From Xenoacremonium recifei (Eukaryota; Ascomycota; Sordariomycetes; Hypocreales; Nectriaceae), in NCBI GenBank assembly GCA_012184525.1, contig WOFQ01000069.1, forward strand, positions 83,059 to 147,058: DNA of 64,000 nucleotides, in the 5' to 3' direction. Positions within the stretch are counted from its first letter, which is position 1, and each line of letters begins with the position of its first letter. A program made the translations under genes and the position numbers. The notes beneath the pieces were generated by a model. The model saw nothing but the letters and a program-made list of their open reading frames with translations. It was not told the origin of the DNA and searched no databases. Positions 21,013 to 32,537 of this stretch are shown one piece after another.

Positions 21013-22533
21013 GTGCCTATGGACACTTCTGCCACCGTCGCCACTTGGCTTTCCCTTGCCGTGACTACGGCAGGCCTAGGGGGACTAATCTCACAGGCTA
21101 GTGCCATCATTGATAACTTGGATCCTTTCCACTCAACGCGCACCGTGGAATATCTAGGTGTTTGGTTCCGGCGACAGTCGGACTTTCCATGGTGGCGGCT
21201 GGTGAAGCCGCCACCAGACGGACCGGTCATATCGGCCAGCATGAATGACGGTTTCTGCGGCGTGAAGTCTCTCTATTTGACTCGGCTCCCCACACGTGAG
21301 GCGGGTAGGGCTGGCTGGTCTATTATCTTGTCAATTTTCCACCCTTCGATGCCAACTCGACACCAGTCTGCGACCTGCGATCTTGCTGAGAAAGGTGATG
21401 TCCATGCTTTTGCACATTCAATTCCAGATCATCAGATCAACGGCTCAGAAGAGCTGGAGAACACCAACTGGGGCTTCTTGAACCACCAACATCTCATCCG
21501 TCACCACAATAGTGCCTGCATCTCGATCTCTCGTACCACCTTGCTCATCGCCATGGTTGTGACAAACGCCCGGAAGACATTCCAGTACGCTGATGCTGCG
21601 GGCTTTCGAGCTGGGTATGCGTCCTATAATGGTCAGTGGTACCTAACATGGCCTATTGGACAAGAGGCAGTTGTCAAATTTGCGCCCCACGATTCGCATA
21701 ATGCTGCCACAGATGTCTACCCGGCCAGCTTCGTGCAGAGAGTAGATCGATGTGTCCAAATGCTGGCTGGAGTAGTGTCAGCCTACGAAGCTGGTAAGCC
21801 TTTCCAAGTTGCTTTTTGTGGCCGTAAGCCAAAGGGCCAGTATGTCCTCGACTATGTAGTCAGGGGCTTCCCGGGAGCGCATGGTAGCCGACACCTCTAT
21901 AATATGGTGGGTGGGAAGGTATATGAGGTTGATTTCATGCATGCGAGGCTGGTCAATCCCACAGAGCCCACTCACTCGACGACAGAAACGGTGCTGCTTC
22001 GGGTACCCAGCACTGACGAGGGAGGCGTGACGGAGATGGTCGTCCATGAAAAGGAGCAAGAAGTCATTGAGCAGGCTCTGGACTGCCTCCCATGGGCTTC
22101 TCTATCCTGGAGCATCCATCGGGGGATGAAGGACATTCTCACGGCTTATGCAAAGCCAGTCATGGATACCTATCGCCAAGCGCTAGCCAGCAAACTCAAA
22201 CGTTTCGTTGCTGAACATCCAACGAAACTCGACAGTCGTGGCTGGAACCCAAAGTTCGTGAGAGAAAGTATGGGTGATATGGCAGCTTCGGCTATATTGG
22301 CCGGTAGCGGCAACTCTGGTGATCTCGTCCGCGTGGTGACAGACATTGTCTCGGCTATGGTGGGGAAGCAAGACTACTCTCGCCTCGACAATGTGAATTT
22401 TTGGAGGCAACGGGAACGCGAAATGAACCTGGAAGCGGTTGTGGCCTTGACGAAAGTCTTTGTGCTTGAATGGAGCAATGAGTTTGACTACCAGCTCTAC
22501 CACGAACTGCCTATCAGTATCTACTTCGCCTGA
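21013..22533 (+). CDS. Conserved fungal hypothetical protein (506 aa)
   Basis: Single long exon from ATG 21013 (a second ATG follows at 21019). I recognise no domain. The N-terminus has one hydrophobic stretch (ATWLSLAVTTAGLGGLISQA) that could be a membrane anchor. It is followed by a Trp-rich patch (LGVWFRRQSDFPWWRLVKPP), a His-rich patch (NHQHLIRHHNS) and a largely soluble C-terminal half. The length, uniform codon use and absence of stops argue for a real gene. Proteins with this kind of N-terminus occur as unannotated conserved proteins in Eurotiales, from general impression rather than a search. No operon-like neighbour suggests a role. Confidence 0.7.
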   Translation: MPMDTSATVATWLSLAVTTAGLGGLISQASAIIDNLDPFHSTRTVEYLGVWFRRQSDFPWWRLVKPPPDGPVISASMNDGFCGVKSLYLTRLPTREAGRAGWSIILSIFHPSMPTRHQSATCDLAEKGDVHAFAHSIPDHQINGSEELENTNWGFLNHQHLIRHHNSACISISRTTLLIAMVVTNARKTFQYADAAGFRAGYASYNGQWYLTWPIGQEAVVKFAPHDSHNAATDVYPASFVQRVDRCVQMLAGVVSAYEAGKPFQVAFCGRKPKGQYVLDYVVRGFPGAHGSRHLYNMVGGKVYEVDFMHARLVNPTEPTHSTTETVLLRVPSTDEGGVTEMVVHEKEQEVIEQALDCLPWASLSWSIHRGMKDILTAYAKPVMDTYRQALASKLKRFVAEHPTKLDSRGWNPKFVRESMGDMAASAILAGSGNSGDLVRVVTDIVSAMVGKQDYSRLDNVNFWRQREREMNLEAVVALTKVFVLEWSNEFDYQLYHELPISIYFA

Positions 22534-23245
22534 GGTCCCTTCGTCGAATACGCGACTGCCAGGGTCAGATACTTGCGGGTAGCAGTTCATTCCAGTGGTT
22601 TTGTATCTTAAATACCCACAGTATTAAACTATAGCTATGATATAGTACATTCCTCTTTTCTCTTATGCCGTTGACCCTGACCAATTTGGTTGGCGTCTGA
22701 ACAGAGGGAACTTCATTTCGTCTCATTCTTACTGTTTTCCTTTTCTTAAATGCATGAAGAGCATACCAAGTCTCGGTGAAGTATTTTTATTCCCGTTCTG
22801 ATTCAGCTTGGGAAATGGCCAATAACATCCCACGGTCGACAAGAATTCTTAGCATGTTGGATATGCTCGAGTTTCGACGGGTTTCACCGGCAACCACAAG
22901 GCCTCAGCAAGACAAAGATATTCGAGTAGCCGTGTGATAAGGAAGGCACCGAAAGTCAGAACCGGTAAACTATGTAGAGACCTTATATATTCCCTTGACA
23001 GATTTATGCCACGAGGATGTGGTATCACGTGTAAAATGGTAAACTGAAGGAGATGAAGCCGACAACTCCAAGATGTATATTAAGTCTCAGAAGTATTGAA
23101 GCAAGACAGTTCAGACCTATATAGCAGCTTGAAGAACTTCTAAACCAGGTTGTCGACTCTAACAATAGTATGTGCCTGTTCAAACTTTACTCCCACCCAG
23201 GATGGCGTCAATACTTCGTTGAAGCTTTAAAGACTCCGAGTACAA
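22534..23245. other. Convergent intergenic stretch, no gene seen
   Basis: AT-rich spacer between two convergent 3' ends. The plus-strand frame at 23170-23517 lies antisense to the next gene's repetitive C-terminal codons and is not supported. Confidence 0.45.
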
Positions 23246-24838
23246 TTAGTACGGGGAATTTGGATTATATGGGTATTGTTCATAACGGGGCTGCTCTTGA
23301 TGGTACTGAGATGGTTGGTTGGGTTGATATTGGTCGGCGTGATGCGCTACAGGCGGTTGCTGTTGGCTGGGTCGATATTGTTGGTAGGACTGAGAGAGCT
23401 GTCCGTCATCCTGTTGCTGCTGATAATGATATTCCTGGGTTTGCGCATATACTAAGGAAGGGGAAGTATAACTTTGAGGTACCGAGGAATGGCCCCCGCC
23501 GCCAACTTGCGGGCTGAATGTTGGGGTTCCAACACTCACACCTTCGTTCCCAACGTCATCTGGGACGGTGATTTTCACCTTTGGTAGATATCTTTGCACC
23601 TTTTGTTCCACCATTGTTTGAACAAAAAGCCAGCTTTGATGTTCAAATCTGCGGTGGCCACCGTTCACTACGCTAAGGATGCTCTCTCGGAGCGTCTCTT
23701 GCACCTTGAGCACAAGTCCTCGGATTTTGGTGACCAGCTTAGACTTGATATCATCGCCAAAACCGCGGTCTTTGTCCTTCATGGTTTCATGGTCCATCTG
23801 TGGGTCGAAAGGGTTGCCACCAAGAATCCTCTCGAGCGGGCGCCGAAATTCATTGGGTAGCAACTCAAAGAGTTGCTTCTCTATCCCACCGAGCACTTTT
23901 CGGAACTCAAGACGGACCTGTCTATGAACCTTGGCTAGACCGGTACTGAGTTTGTCACTGATAACCTTAGAAAACCCGCTACCGCTGTGCCTGTCGTTGC
24001 CATTACGGGTCAGTTCGCTAGTGCCTCGAGAAGTGTCCTCGGTGGAATGTCGTTTGTTCCCAAAGAGGCCACCAAACCCCTTCACCAAGTCTTTCACTTG
24101 GTCTCCAATCTCGCTCTTGACGCCATCGCCTAGGTCCCGGCTGCTGGTATTACCGCGAAGCCAAGCTTTGATGTGATCCATCGCAATGCGGGTAAACTGC
24201 TCCGCGATGGGAGCATGTTGTTGTCGGAGCTTGGCACCAACTCTTTCCTTGATTTCTGGACTGATGAGGCGAGCCTTCTGTTCCGGATTCCGCGAAACAT
24301 CTTTGACAGTGTCGCTAATGATGCCAAGCAGCCCATCAAACTCTAACCCCTGATCTTCGGAGCTTCCCTTGTTATTCTTGTCGAGACGATCCTGGACGAC
24401 ATTGAGGGCGGCTGAAAGGAAACCTTTGGCTCTCTCAGAGGAGTCGAGGTTGCGTGACTGGCTCTGATGTGACTCCACGTGACCTTCGGTGAGATTAAAA
24501 ATATCTCGCAAATCGTTTTCAGCGCCGTCACCAATCTTGCTGAAGCTTTGGGTCAAGGTGGCAATCTCATCCGCGAACGGCAAAGACTGACGGCCGTACG
24601 CATCGGGTGCCGAGTCGTCCAGGCTCCATGGACTTCTCACAGCATCAGTCGAGTCCCTCACATCCCGATCGAAGAGGGACCGAAAGGCGGCGACGACTTG
24701 ATCCTCCAATGTGTCGATGGTCTTTTGCTGAAAGAGGTCCAACTCAGCCGCGATGCGGGGCTGGATGGTTGGCGCCAGTGAGTCGACGTAGTCATCAACC
24801 TTTTTCATCAATACATCGGGAAGCCTGTGGGAAGCCAT
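23246..24838 (-). CDS. Conserved fungal protein with helical body and Q/Y/P-rich tail
   Basis: Single exon, 530 residues. I do not recognise a named domain. The N-terminus (LPDVLMKKVDDYVDSLAP) begins a long charged, helix-rich body of about 430 residues with repeated hydrophobic/charged spacing. The last ~80 residues are strongly biased to Gln, Tyr, Pro and Ser (runs such as YHYQQQQ and QSYQQYRPSQQQPP), a low-complexity, prion-like composition. No signal peptide or membrane segment is seen, so a cytosolic protein is likely. The frame is clean, which supports a functional gene. Many long frames on the other strand are shadows of its biased codons. Confidence 0.78.
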   Translation of the reverse strand: MASHRLPDVLMKKVDDYVDSLAPTIQPRIAAELDLFQQKTIDTLEDQVVAAFRSLFDRDVRDSTDAVRSPWSLDDSAPDAYGRQSLPFADEIATLTQSFSKIGDGAENDLRDIFNLTEGHVESHQSQSRNLDSSERAKGFLSAALNVVQDRLDKNNKGSSEDQGLEFDGLLGIISDTVKDVSRNPEQKARLISPEIKERVGAKLRQQHAPIAEQFTRIAMDHIKAWLRGNTSSRDLGDGVKSEIGDQVKDLVKGFGGLFGNKRHSTEDTSRGTSELTRNGNDRHSGSGFSKVISDKLSTGLAKVHRQVRLEFRKVLGGIEKQLFELLPNEFRRPLERILGGNPFDPQMDHETMKDKDRGFGDDIKSKLVTKIRGLVLKVQETLRESILSVVNGGHRRFEHQSWLFVQTMVEQKVQRYLPKVKITVPDDVGNEGVSVGTPTFSPQVGGGGHSSVPQSYTSPSLVYAQTQEYHYQQQQDDGQLSQSYQQYRPSQQQPPVAHHADQYQPNQPSQYHQEQPRYEQYPYNPNSPY

Positions 24839-25955
24839 TGTGGCGGGCGGTTGTTTTGGTGCTACACTCGCGACCTACTCCAACATAGGAAAAGCGTGCA
24901 CAATGGACGGCTTCTTGGGGAGAGATATCGATTTGAGCTGATTGCCCTAGGCTCGTACGATGGCGTCGTCAGGCACCTGTTGGGCGCTGACACAATGACG
25001 TCAGAGCCAAGACTCGGTCATCTTGCATAATTCACACGCGGCATAATTTATGAATCACGTAGATCGATGTCTGGATCGAAAGGCACACAGTGTGGACAAA
25101 TGCTGAGATTTTCCCATCAAGGTTTGGAACCTTTAAATGTACTCGAAACAAATAATATTAAACTCCGCACGATATCTCTCGAGCTCTAACCATCCTAAAC
25201 TATTATAAAAGTCAGATTATATCTGTTAGAGTTTACTAAATTTGCTGGCAGCGGCCCTTATATCTGACTAGTAATGATGGATCATTGGTAACATAGACGC
25301 ATTTTAGATCTGATATAGATCAGAGCCCCGATATGATCCTCCTCCTGGCAGAAGCTTCTTCAAACAACGATTCTCAAACTCATACAGCTTTATTCAAGGC
25401 AGTATAAGTGCAACTGCAGTATATTTCATATTGAAGCAAGAATACAATTAAGAGTGTCCTCTAGAATAATACGGAATAGGTGAAACATGTTCTACTTCTG
25501 CAATATGATGTAGCCGTAAGCAGTATTATATAGATATAAGTTATGTATCGAGATATTAAAGAAAGGAGGAGAGCCTGATGAAAGGAAACTGGTTATTTGG
25601 ACGAGACTTTTGATATCCAATAGCACTGAGACTCAAAGAAATATATGATATGTACCAGACCGCATAAAGAAAGTGGTCTATTTGCGAATTGATACTGTAC
25701 TTTGGCATCATGAATAAAAGACCTGGACGCAATGGCCTAAATGCCTTGAGAAATATAATTATCAATGTATTTACGTGTTTTAGTAACACAAACTAAGAGA
25801 GGTAATTAATAAACTCTCTTTGGTCTGGGCCGGTGCGGGGGCAGGCGGTCTTGCTAATGCTTATCCTCTGAGATTGAAGAAGGTGTTTTGGGATTAGCTA
25901 TTTTGTGAATTCCTCTTTTCCTCGGCCTAATGAAGTTCCTCAATTGGCTCTTGAA
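24839..25955. other. AT-rich intergenic region, no gene seen
   Basis: About 1.1 kb rich in A and T with only short frames. It holds the promoter of the 530-residue protein and the 3' region of the permease gene. Confidence 0.5.
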
Positions 25956-28031
25956 TTAGCTAGTGGAATCCTCTTTGCTGTCCAATTTGCTGTTAGAAGC
26001 TGCCGAATCCTTGACTTCAACACTTTCCACGACCGGATTTCTTCCGAGCATATGATGCTGAATTCAAACATTAGTTGCTATTTTCCACATTGGGTCCACG
26101 AGATGTGCACTGTTGTATGTACCTGAATGTTGATCTTTGGTCCTTTGAACCATTTGTGTGCATCGATGATGAACCAAAGAATAAAACACAACATTGGACC
26201 AAACTTGATTTCAGTTAGTGAGTTTCTTCAATTTTGAATCCAGGGGAGCTTACAAAGACTACGCATGTCCAGTTCATGCCATCGGCTGTTAGGTCGCTGC
26301 CACTATACGCGGGGAAACAGAAGATAGGCGTCATCACCAGGGCAAAAGAAACAGAGACAATGCCAATGGGGACGCTCAACTTTCCGAGGTTCCAGGGACC
26401 GGGGCGGAAGTTTTTGCCCACGAAAACGAGCTTGATAAACACAGGAAGGACGAATGCGATGTATGCGCCGACAGCTCCGATGGAGAAGATGGCAGTGATG
26501 CTCGCATCGCCTCCAAACAGAAGCAACATGCAGAGGACGCCGATCAGAGTATTGAACCAAACAGCATTGACAGGAGTCAAGGTGTATGGGTTAACTTGCT
26601 TCAATATGGGGCTTAGAAACCCGTAACAGTCGTCTCGGGCATATGCGAAGCACACTCGACTAGCGCTGACCATACAGCCTTGGCCCATACAGAAAGCGCA
26701 GATAATAGTTAGAACCAGTATAGCCACAGCTGTGTTCTCGGGAAGAATTTGAAGGAGATAGGCTGCCCAGGGTTGGCCCTGGTGTGGAAGTTAGCCAACA
26801 TTCCGACAGAAACCAGAATTGAGTGTTGGGCAACGTACCAGGTCACTTTCAAAGATAGCTTCGACATCTTGGATGGTGTATGAGATGAGAGCGTTCAAAA
26901 TAAAACCTAGAACAGACCCAGAGGCTGCGGTCATCACGATTGAGCGGGGTGTGGCAACCGATGCATTGGCGCATTCCTCTGCCAAGTGGAAAGACGAATC
27001 TATCGACCATCAGGAATTAGAAAAGTCACGAGTACTATGGTCTCTGATTCGATGAGGGGACTCACCGTAACCGGACATAGTCCATGCAATAGCTAGGAAG
27101 GACATCAACATCGAGACACCATCAGGCCAATCTGTTAAGTTCTCGATACCCCAAGCAAAGCTGTTAGGCTGGAACTTTGGCGAGGCTGTTGTGGCAGCTG
27201 GAATGACAATGATAGTGATAAAGAGAGAGATAATGTTGAAAGTGGTTCCGATCGAGTTGAAATTGGCAATCCAGCGTGTCGGCATACTGCTGAGCATTGA
27301 CTGGATGATCATGAGGAACACCGTGAGGAGAAAGGTCTGCCAGTCAGTTGGGACATAGCTCGGGTTCTTGATAGAAGCAACGGCAAGAATCATTCCAGCT
27401 AGAGCTTGCATTAGTACTCTATGATGCATTTGAATAAGTGATGTGATTACGATGTTGCACATACCGCATCCGTAACTGACACTAGGGGCACCAGTCACTT
27501 GCACAAGCCAGTTCGCCCATCCTGTAATCCAAGCCGCAAGCGGGCCATACTTTGGACCAGCCAAAACTGTGGCTGCATAGTACAGACCTCCAGACGTCGG
27601 CATGCTGGATGCCAGCTCTGCCATGGACATGGCCACCTAGGATTCTTAGTGCCCATGGCATGAAAGAATAAACTCGAGGGGTTTCTTACGCAAAGAATGA
27701 ATATAACGGAGACAATCCATCCCCAAGTATTAGCCGCAGGCCCAGCTGGCATCCCATGTCAGCGACGAGTCTATTCATTAATCCGCGATCACGTACCATA
27801 ACCGAGGCCGTACCACATCGTTGTTCCAATACTAGGGAGGAGACCCATGACGGAAAAGCTCACGGCGAATGTAGTCCAGGCAGAAAACTCGCGTTTGAAC
27901 TCTTGTTTGTAACCAAGAGCAGCCAGAGCCGCTTCATCAGCAGACATTTCCTCCATATGATCCGGTACGTCTCCGGAGATGAGCACGCTGGTCACCGCCG
28001 GCGGTGCCTGAGACTCTTCGTCGTGAGCCAT
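25956..28031 (-). CDS. Amino-acid/GABA/choline permease (APC superfamily, ACT family), 8 exons
   Basis: Eight exons: 28031-27797, 27745-27690, 27636-27465, 27398-27066, 26999-26839, 26778-26254, 26203-26123 and 26057-25956. All introns are 50-66 nt with GT..AG borders, and the frame closes at 554 residues. The soluble acidic N-terminus ends in ALGYKQEFKREFSAWTTFAVSFS, the family's conserved entry into TM1. AELASSMPTSGGLYY in TM2-3 and GWANWLVQVTGAPS follow, with about 12 TM segments overall. Homology is to fungal Uga4/Hnm1-type transporters that import GABA, choline or amino acids across the plasma or vacuolar membrane. The exact substrate cannot be told. A prediction that keeps introns would end early at 26215; the true C-terminus lies two exons further on. 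Confidence 0.9.
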
Positions 28032-29997
28032 GGTGATACCAAGATCTGCCTTCAGGCGACAGGGGTGAATGCAGATGAAAAGAGTCGGTTACGCTGTTTG
28101 GCAACAGGTTCAAAAGAAAATCCAAACCCTTTGCGCTGGCGGGAGCGGGGTAAAAGGAAGGGTTGGGTTGCAGCGTTGTGATCCGTGAGAGGACGAAGGG
28201 TCTCACAAATAAAGCCTGCAAGATGAAATGCACCGGCGCGGCAGGTGACAGGCAATTGGATTCTCCGACCGGCCGAGCAATACGCAAATGGCTTGGTCTC
28301 TCTTTTGCCTGCTAGCTGACCCTGATATTAAAGGTTGCTCTCCCCTCTTGGGAAATGCCAGGTCGCTGGCGTTCCGTACATTTGCAGGTTCCGGCCTCTA
28401 TATCGATCCTTTCCGGGGTACGGACAGCTACGTAGTGCTTGCATTCCGGTCAAACCATGCTGCCCCCTTTGCGGTTCGATGAGGTGAAGATAAGCAGCTA
28501 AGGGAGATACGCAGCGTTATCCCCAGCCCACGCTTATCTCCTCAGCCTATTGCAGCCCGACCTTTCATAATGCCCACGCACCCGGAGCTAGCGAGTTGGC
28601 GGCGAGCTAGCCTCCATAGGTAAGAAAAACGGCCACTTCTCTCATCCTTATCTCGGTTCACCCTCCCTATCAGGCGTGGGGAGGGGCGGAACTGGGCATT
28701 GGACGCAGCCTTGTTTGTGATGGGGCGACAATAACACCAGGGCGGAGACATTTCCGCGGCTCCAAGATAAAGTCAACTCCAGTTTCTTTTTCATCTGTCA
28801 TTATATAAAGATAAGAGATAAAGGCCCCCAAAGCCCAGAGGGACTACTCCGTACTCCGTACCATATGTCAAGGTCGGTGGAGAAAAATGAGAACAGCTGA
28901 GGCTCACTAGGAACCCCTCGGGCGAGACGGAAGGGGTCTAAGTACACCTTAGCTAAGAAAGGAAGGTCGGGGACAGACCGGCCACGCATTGTCATCCCAG
29001 CCTGAACAATATGTCAAGGCTGAAAACAACCGCAACGTTTCCTCATGCATGGTGCACGTCTAGTTACTTAACCTGAGTGAGACAGAAAGCTTTGGTCGGT
29101 CTCTGCGACTCCAGCTACGCTCGATCCCCTCGTCCTCGCCAGAGCGACCTGACTGGGAAGCGTGACGTCCTCTGTGTCTCAAGACGGAATTGATCAGAGG
29201 TTCTGCTTCGACAAAGAACGTTAGCATCAAGAAGACATTTTTCTAGTACGATGCCCTTTGGCTCTATCGCATTACACGGTTCAGGCGTGAGGTAAATATG
29301 ACGATAATAATCTCGTCGCCTAGAAAGTAAAATACTTCCATAGCCCACATCATATGATCTGAAATGCTTCAATTTGCTTCTTAGGAGGACACAGTAACTG
29401 CACCTCATAATACCCAGCGGCTGGTCTTCATTATCTTAAGCGAAGAATCTGATTGCTACTGATGATCATGGCTCATTGACGAAATGAAATACACATGTTT
29501 TCTTTTCTTCGATTCTTACTCTTCAGCATGCCTTTTGCTTGGGCATCATAAAATTTATATGGTTCCAGGCCCTCCTGACTCTTCTCCTTTGGTGCAGCGT
29601 TTGAACAGCAGCGATAGATGGACAACTATATGGTGCTACATATGAAGGAATCTATAATCTCCACTGGGGTTGGACTGAACATACAACTAGGGTAAGATAT
29701 TCCCTGTAAAGCATTTCGCTCCCTAAAGGCAATGAATAACACGAGCGAGGTCGTCCTGGACTTTACATAAACCTGCTAAGTCCAAGACGACGGGTTCTGC
29801 GAAGAGACTATCGAGATCGAGATTAGGGTCTAATATCGAAGAAAGACGTCACCTAAACATGAAAATCAAGAGTCTCAATAAGGTTTATCAGGATATTCAA
29901 GGTATCATCTAAATGAGACCACTATTACGTAGCGCCATGCTCTAATCTTCCTATACCATATCCTAGCCAAGGTCCATCCGCTTCCATATTCATGATT
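28032..29997. other. Intergenic region, no gene seen
   Basis: Nearly 2 kb without a supported gene. It includes the permease promoter and a short direct repeat of ACTCCGT near 28845-28860. No tRNA-like or transposon-like sequence was recognised. Confidence 0.45.
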
Positions 29998-30884
29998 TTA
30001 GGCTGAAGAGCTACGCTGATCCAGATAGCCCTTCAAGTTGGGGAGTGCATGGATTGCCTCTCTAAGCTTGATTAAAGGTTCCGGGATTGAAGACTTTAAA
30101 CGTGGTGTCAATCAATGAAGAAACATCCTTAGAAGGGCAAGAATAATATGAGCCACTTACTGGGGCAGTTCCAATCATGGTATCATTGTCAAGGACTTGG
30201 AAAACAGCAAAGTCGGCGTAGGCTGGCTTATTGCCTAACAAAAATGGCCCAGCAGGAAGTTCGGAGTAGAATTTAGCGAACAACTCATAGTAGTGCGGCA
30301 CAATTTTCTCCTTGTACTCCTTTGAAGGAGCTCCGATATTTGGAACCCAGGCTGCCTGTAATTACACTCGTGTCAAACGCCTCGTGATTTGGTGTTGAGA
30401 CATGATGGGGGATGATAGGGTGAGCTTACTCTCCAGTCGATGTACAGATCTGACACGGCATCGACTAGATACTTCTCGTAGTTTGTCTCTCCATCATACG
30501 CGTTAGCCCTCCTGGATAAATATCGCAGGATTGCCACATGCTATTTTGAGATATGCTGGTCAGTCACAGCTTCGGATTTGGTAATTGTTGGAGTCAGGAA
30601 CTTGGCACTGACTTGGGAAAGTTTGTATCCGTCAATTTCCAGAACAGGGAGGCTCTGTGTCACGCTAATTCCAAGCTCTTTATTGAGCGGTCTCCAAGTT
30701 TCGTCGTAAGCATATCGCTTATCCTCGAATTCAATACCAAGTTCTCTCAAAAAGAGCCTAGTAGAGTAGAGACAAGGTTATCCAGTATGTTTAATATGAC
30801 TTAGGTTTACGATGCTCACCTGACAATCTCTCCACGACCGAGACTTCCGAGATCGAAATAATGAAGAACGACCCGGTTTGCCAT
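29998..30884 (-). CDS. Glutathione S-transferase (sigma-like)
   Basis: Five exons (30884-30820, 30757-30613, 30540-30430, 30355-30161, 30093-29998) give 203 residues, normal for a cytosolic GST. The thioredoxin-fold N-domain shows VVLHYFDLGSLGRGEIVRLF with the Tyr of the glutathione site near residue 9, and SLPVLEIDG with the cis-Pro and glutathione-contact region, then LSQHVAILRYLSRR. The all-helical C-domain contains GNKPAYADFAVFQVLD, the N-capping-box region, and ends PNLKGYLDQRSSSA. It should conjugate glutathione to electrophiles, or isomerise small substrates as sigma/prostaglandin-synthase-like members do. The final intron acceptor (AAAG at about 30094) is chosen because it restores the conserved tail; without splicing, the frame would end in a non-homologous extension. 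Confidence 0.88.
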
Positions 30885-32537
30885 TTTGTCTTGTTTTATT
30901 TGACGTCGTGAAGGAAAATTGGCGACAGGTTGCTTCGGCTTTCAGACTTAGATACTGATCGGATATTGGTGCGATACCGTGGGTAGCGAATGACCTTTAT
31001 ACCAGAAATGAAGCCGTTCCTTCCGAACATAAGTTTATCATCAATTTGTAAAAGCAACTTCGAAAAAGTCATATCCTTTCATCCGTAATAGCCCATCTGT
31101 CCAAAAGAATTGCAAACCAAGAAGCCTGTTCCCCGCACGCCCTTCGCTGAACAGAATAGTCTAACTGGATCGGGCAATCTTGATTACATGTTCTTATGCG
31201 GAGCTGACTGCGGCTCCGGCGGCGTAACGGCGGCACCGCAGCGGCAGTAATGCCGAACCATAGGGAAGGCCTTGTATTGTGTCCTTGGTCCCAATACATC
31301 ATATGGCGCAAGGAACATTTGAAAGTACATAGTCATAAGTTTCGAGCACTATCACAACTTCTCGGGGAGGACTTGAATCTTTGTGCTATAATACATGATC
31401 CCCAAACCCTCTTCACACCAACTATTTCTACGCGTCCTAGCAATATGAGCTTTCTGGCGAAATCCAGCTTTATATATGCGTGGGCCGCAGAACTAACCTA
31501 CAACGCGCTGGTGCATTGACAGATTGTGAAGCTTATAGCTCTAGCTTCCGTTACTTTTAGAATTCTCGTTGCGATCTTGAAACTCTTAGCGTCATGGATC
31601 ACTCTTATCCGCAACATCCTCAATATACCCTTCCCTCGTCGATGTTTGGGTGGCTATGATGGCTTGTAGTCACAAATTCTTCTATGTCTCCGGGCCTCAT
31701 CGTGATTCCACGCTCGGATCCGCGTCCAATCTCTTGGTTCCATCCTACCTAACATGACTTTGTAGACAAGATCAAATACCAGGGTAAGTAGTACTAGCAT
31801 GGATGGACATTTCAGCCACGCATGGGTGGTGCGGATCCGCAACGCTCACTATTGCATCTGTCTCTGGATGATAGGCGACTTGTCCACCACTTAACAGAGT
31901 CAGGCGTACCTAAGCACCCTACACAAAACGCGTGGAATACATTTCTGGAGAGGCGACGTTGAGAGAGAATCTGGTTCGAGAGAAACTCGTAGTAGAACAT
32001 TCTCTAAAACCAAAACCACCTTAACGGCAAAATCTATGCGAAGCCACCATGTCTTAATGTGCTAAACTCTAAGTTTTGCTTTCCGGAGTAGATCCCGTTC
32101 TTCAACCGGGGCAATTCCCTACCCTGCACCTGAAACCCGGCCACCTACGGGTTGCGGCTCCGGCTATGCTTGCTAACGGTACTTGCTCAATAAATAATCC
32201 TTATGTACGATCAGCAACCATCTTCTCACGCCGAGACGGAGCTAGACGACGACCCATAGAGATAATGAAAATTCTCAGGAGTATTTTAGCGGACAAACAA
32301 TTCCTCGCTACCGTTATTAGCCGAAGCCGGTGTCTCCTTCCCCGCCCAAATCTGCACTCCGCATTCAGCCCACCGAGACGCTATCTCTACCCCAGAAAAA
32401 TTCAACCCCGCCTCTGGGGAAAACGTTTACCAGGGGAAGGCAATTGAACGCCTACCGTCTTGGGAAATCTAAGAATCTGTCATGCATCTGCTTTATCTAC
32501 ATTAACATCTTGAATATCATATAGTCAAGTTTAGGTT
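30885..32537. other. Intergenic region, no gene seen
   Basis: About 1.65 kb separating the GST and the bZIP gene. Frames such as 31250-31519 and 32076-32447 show no recognisable protein features. Confidence 0.45.

Noticed and set aside
23170..23517. 115-codon plus-strand frame
   Set aside because: It lies opposite the Q/Y/P-rich codons of the 530-residue gene; its Gly/Val/Asp composition is a shadow of those repeats.
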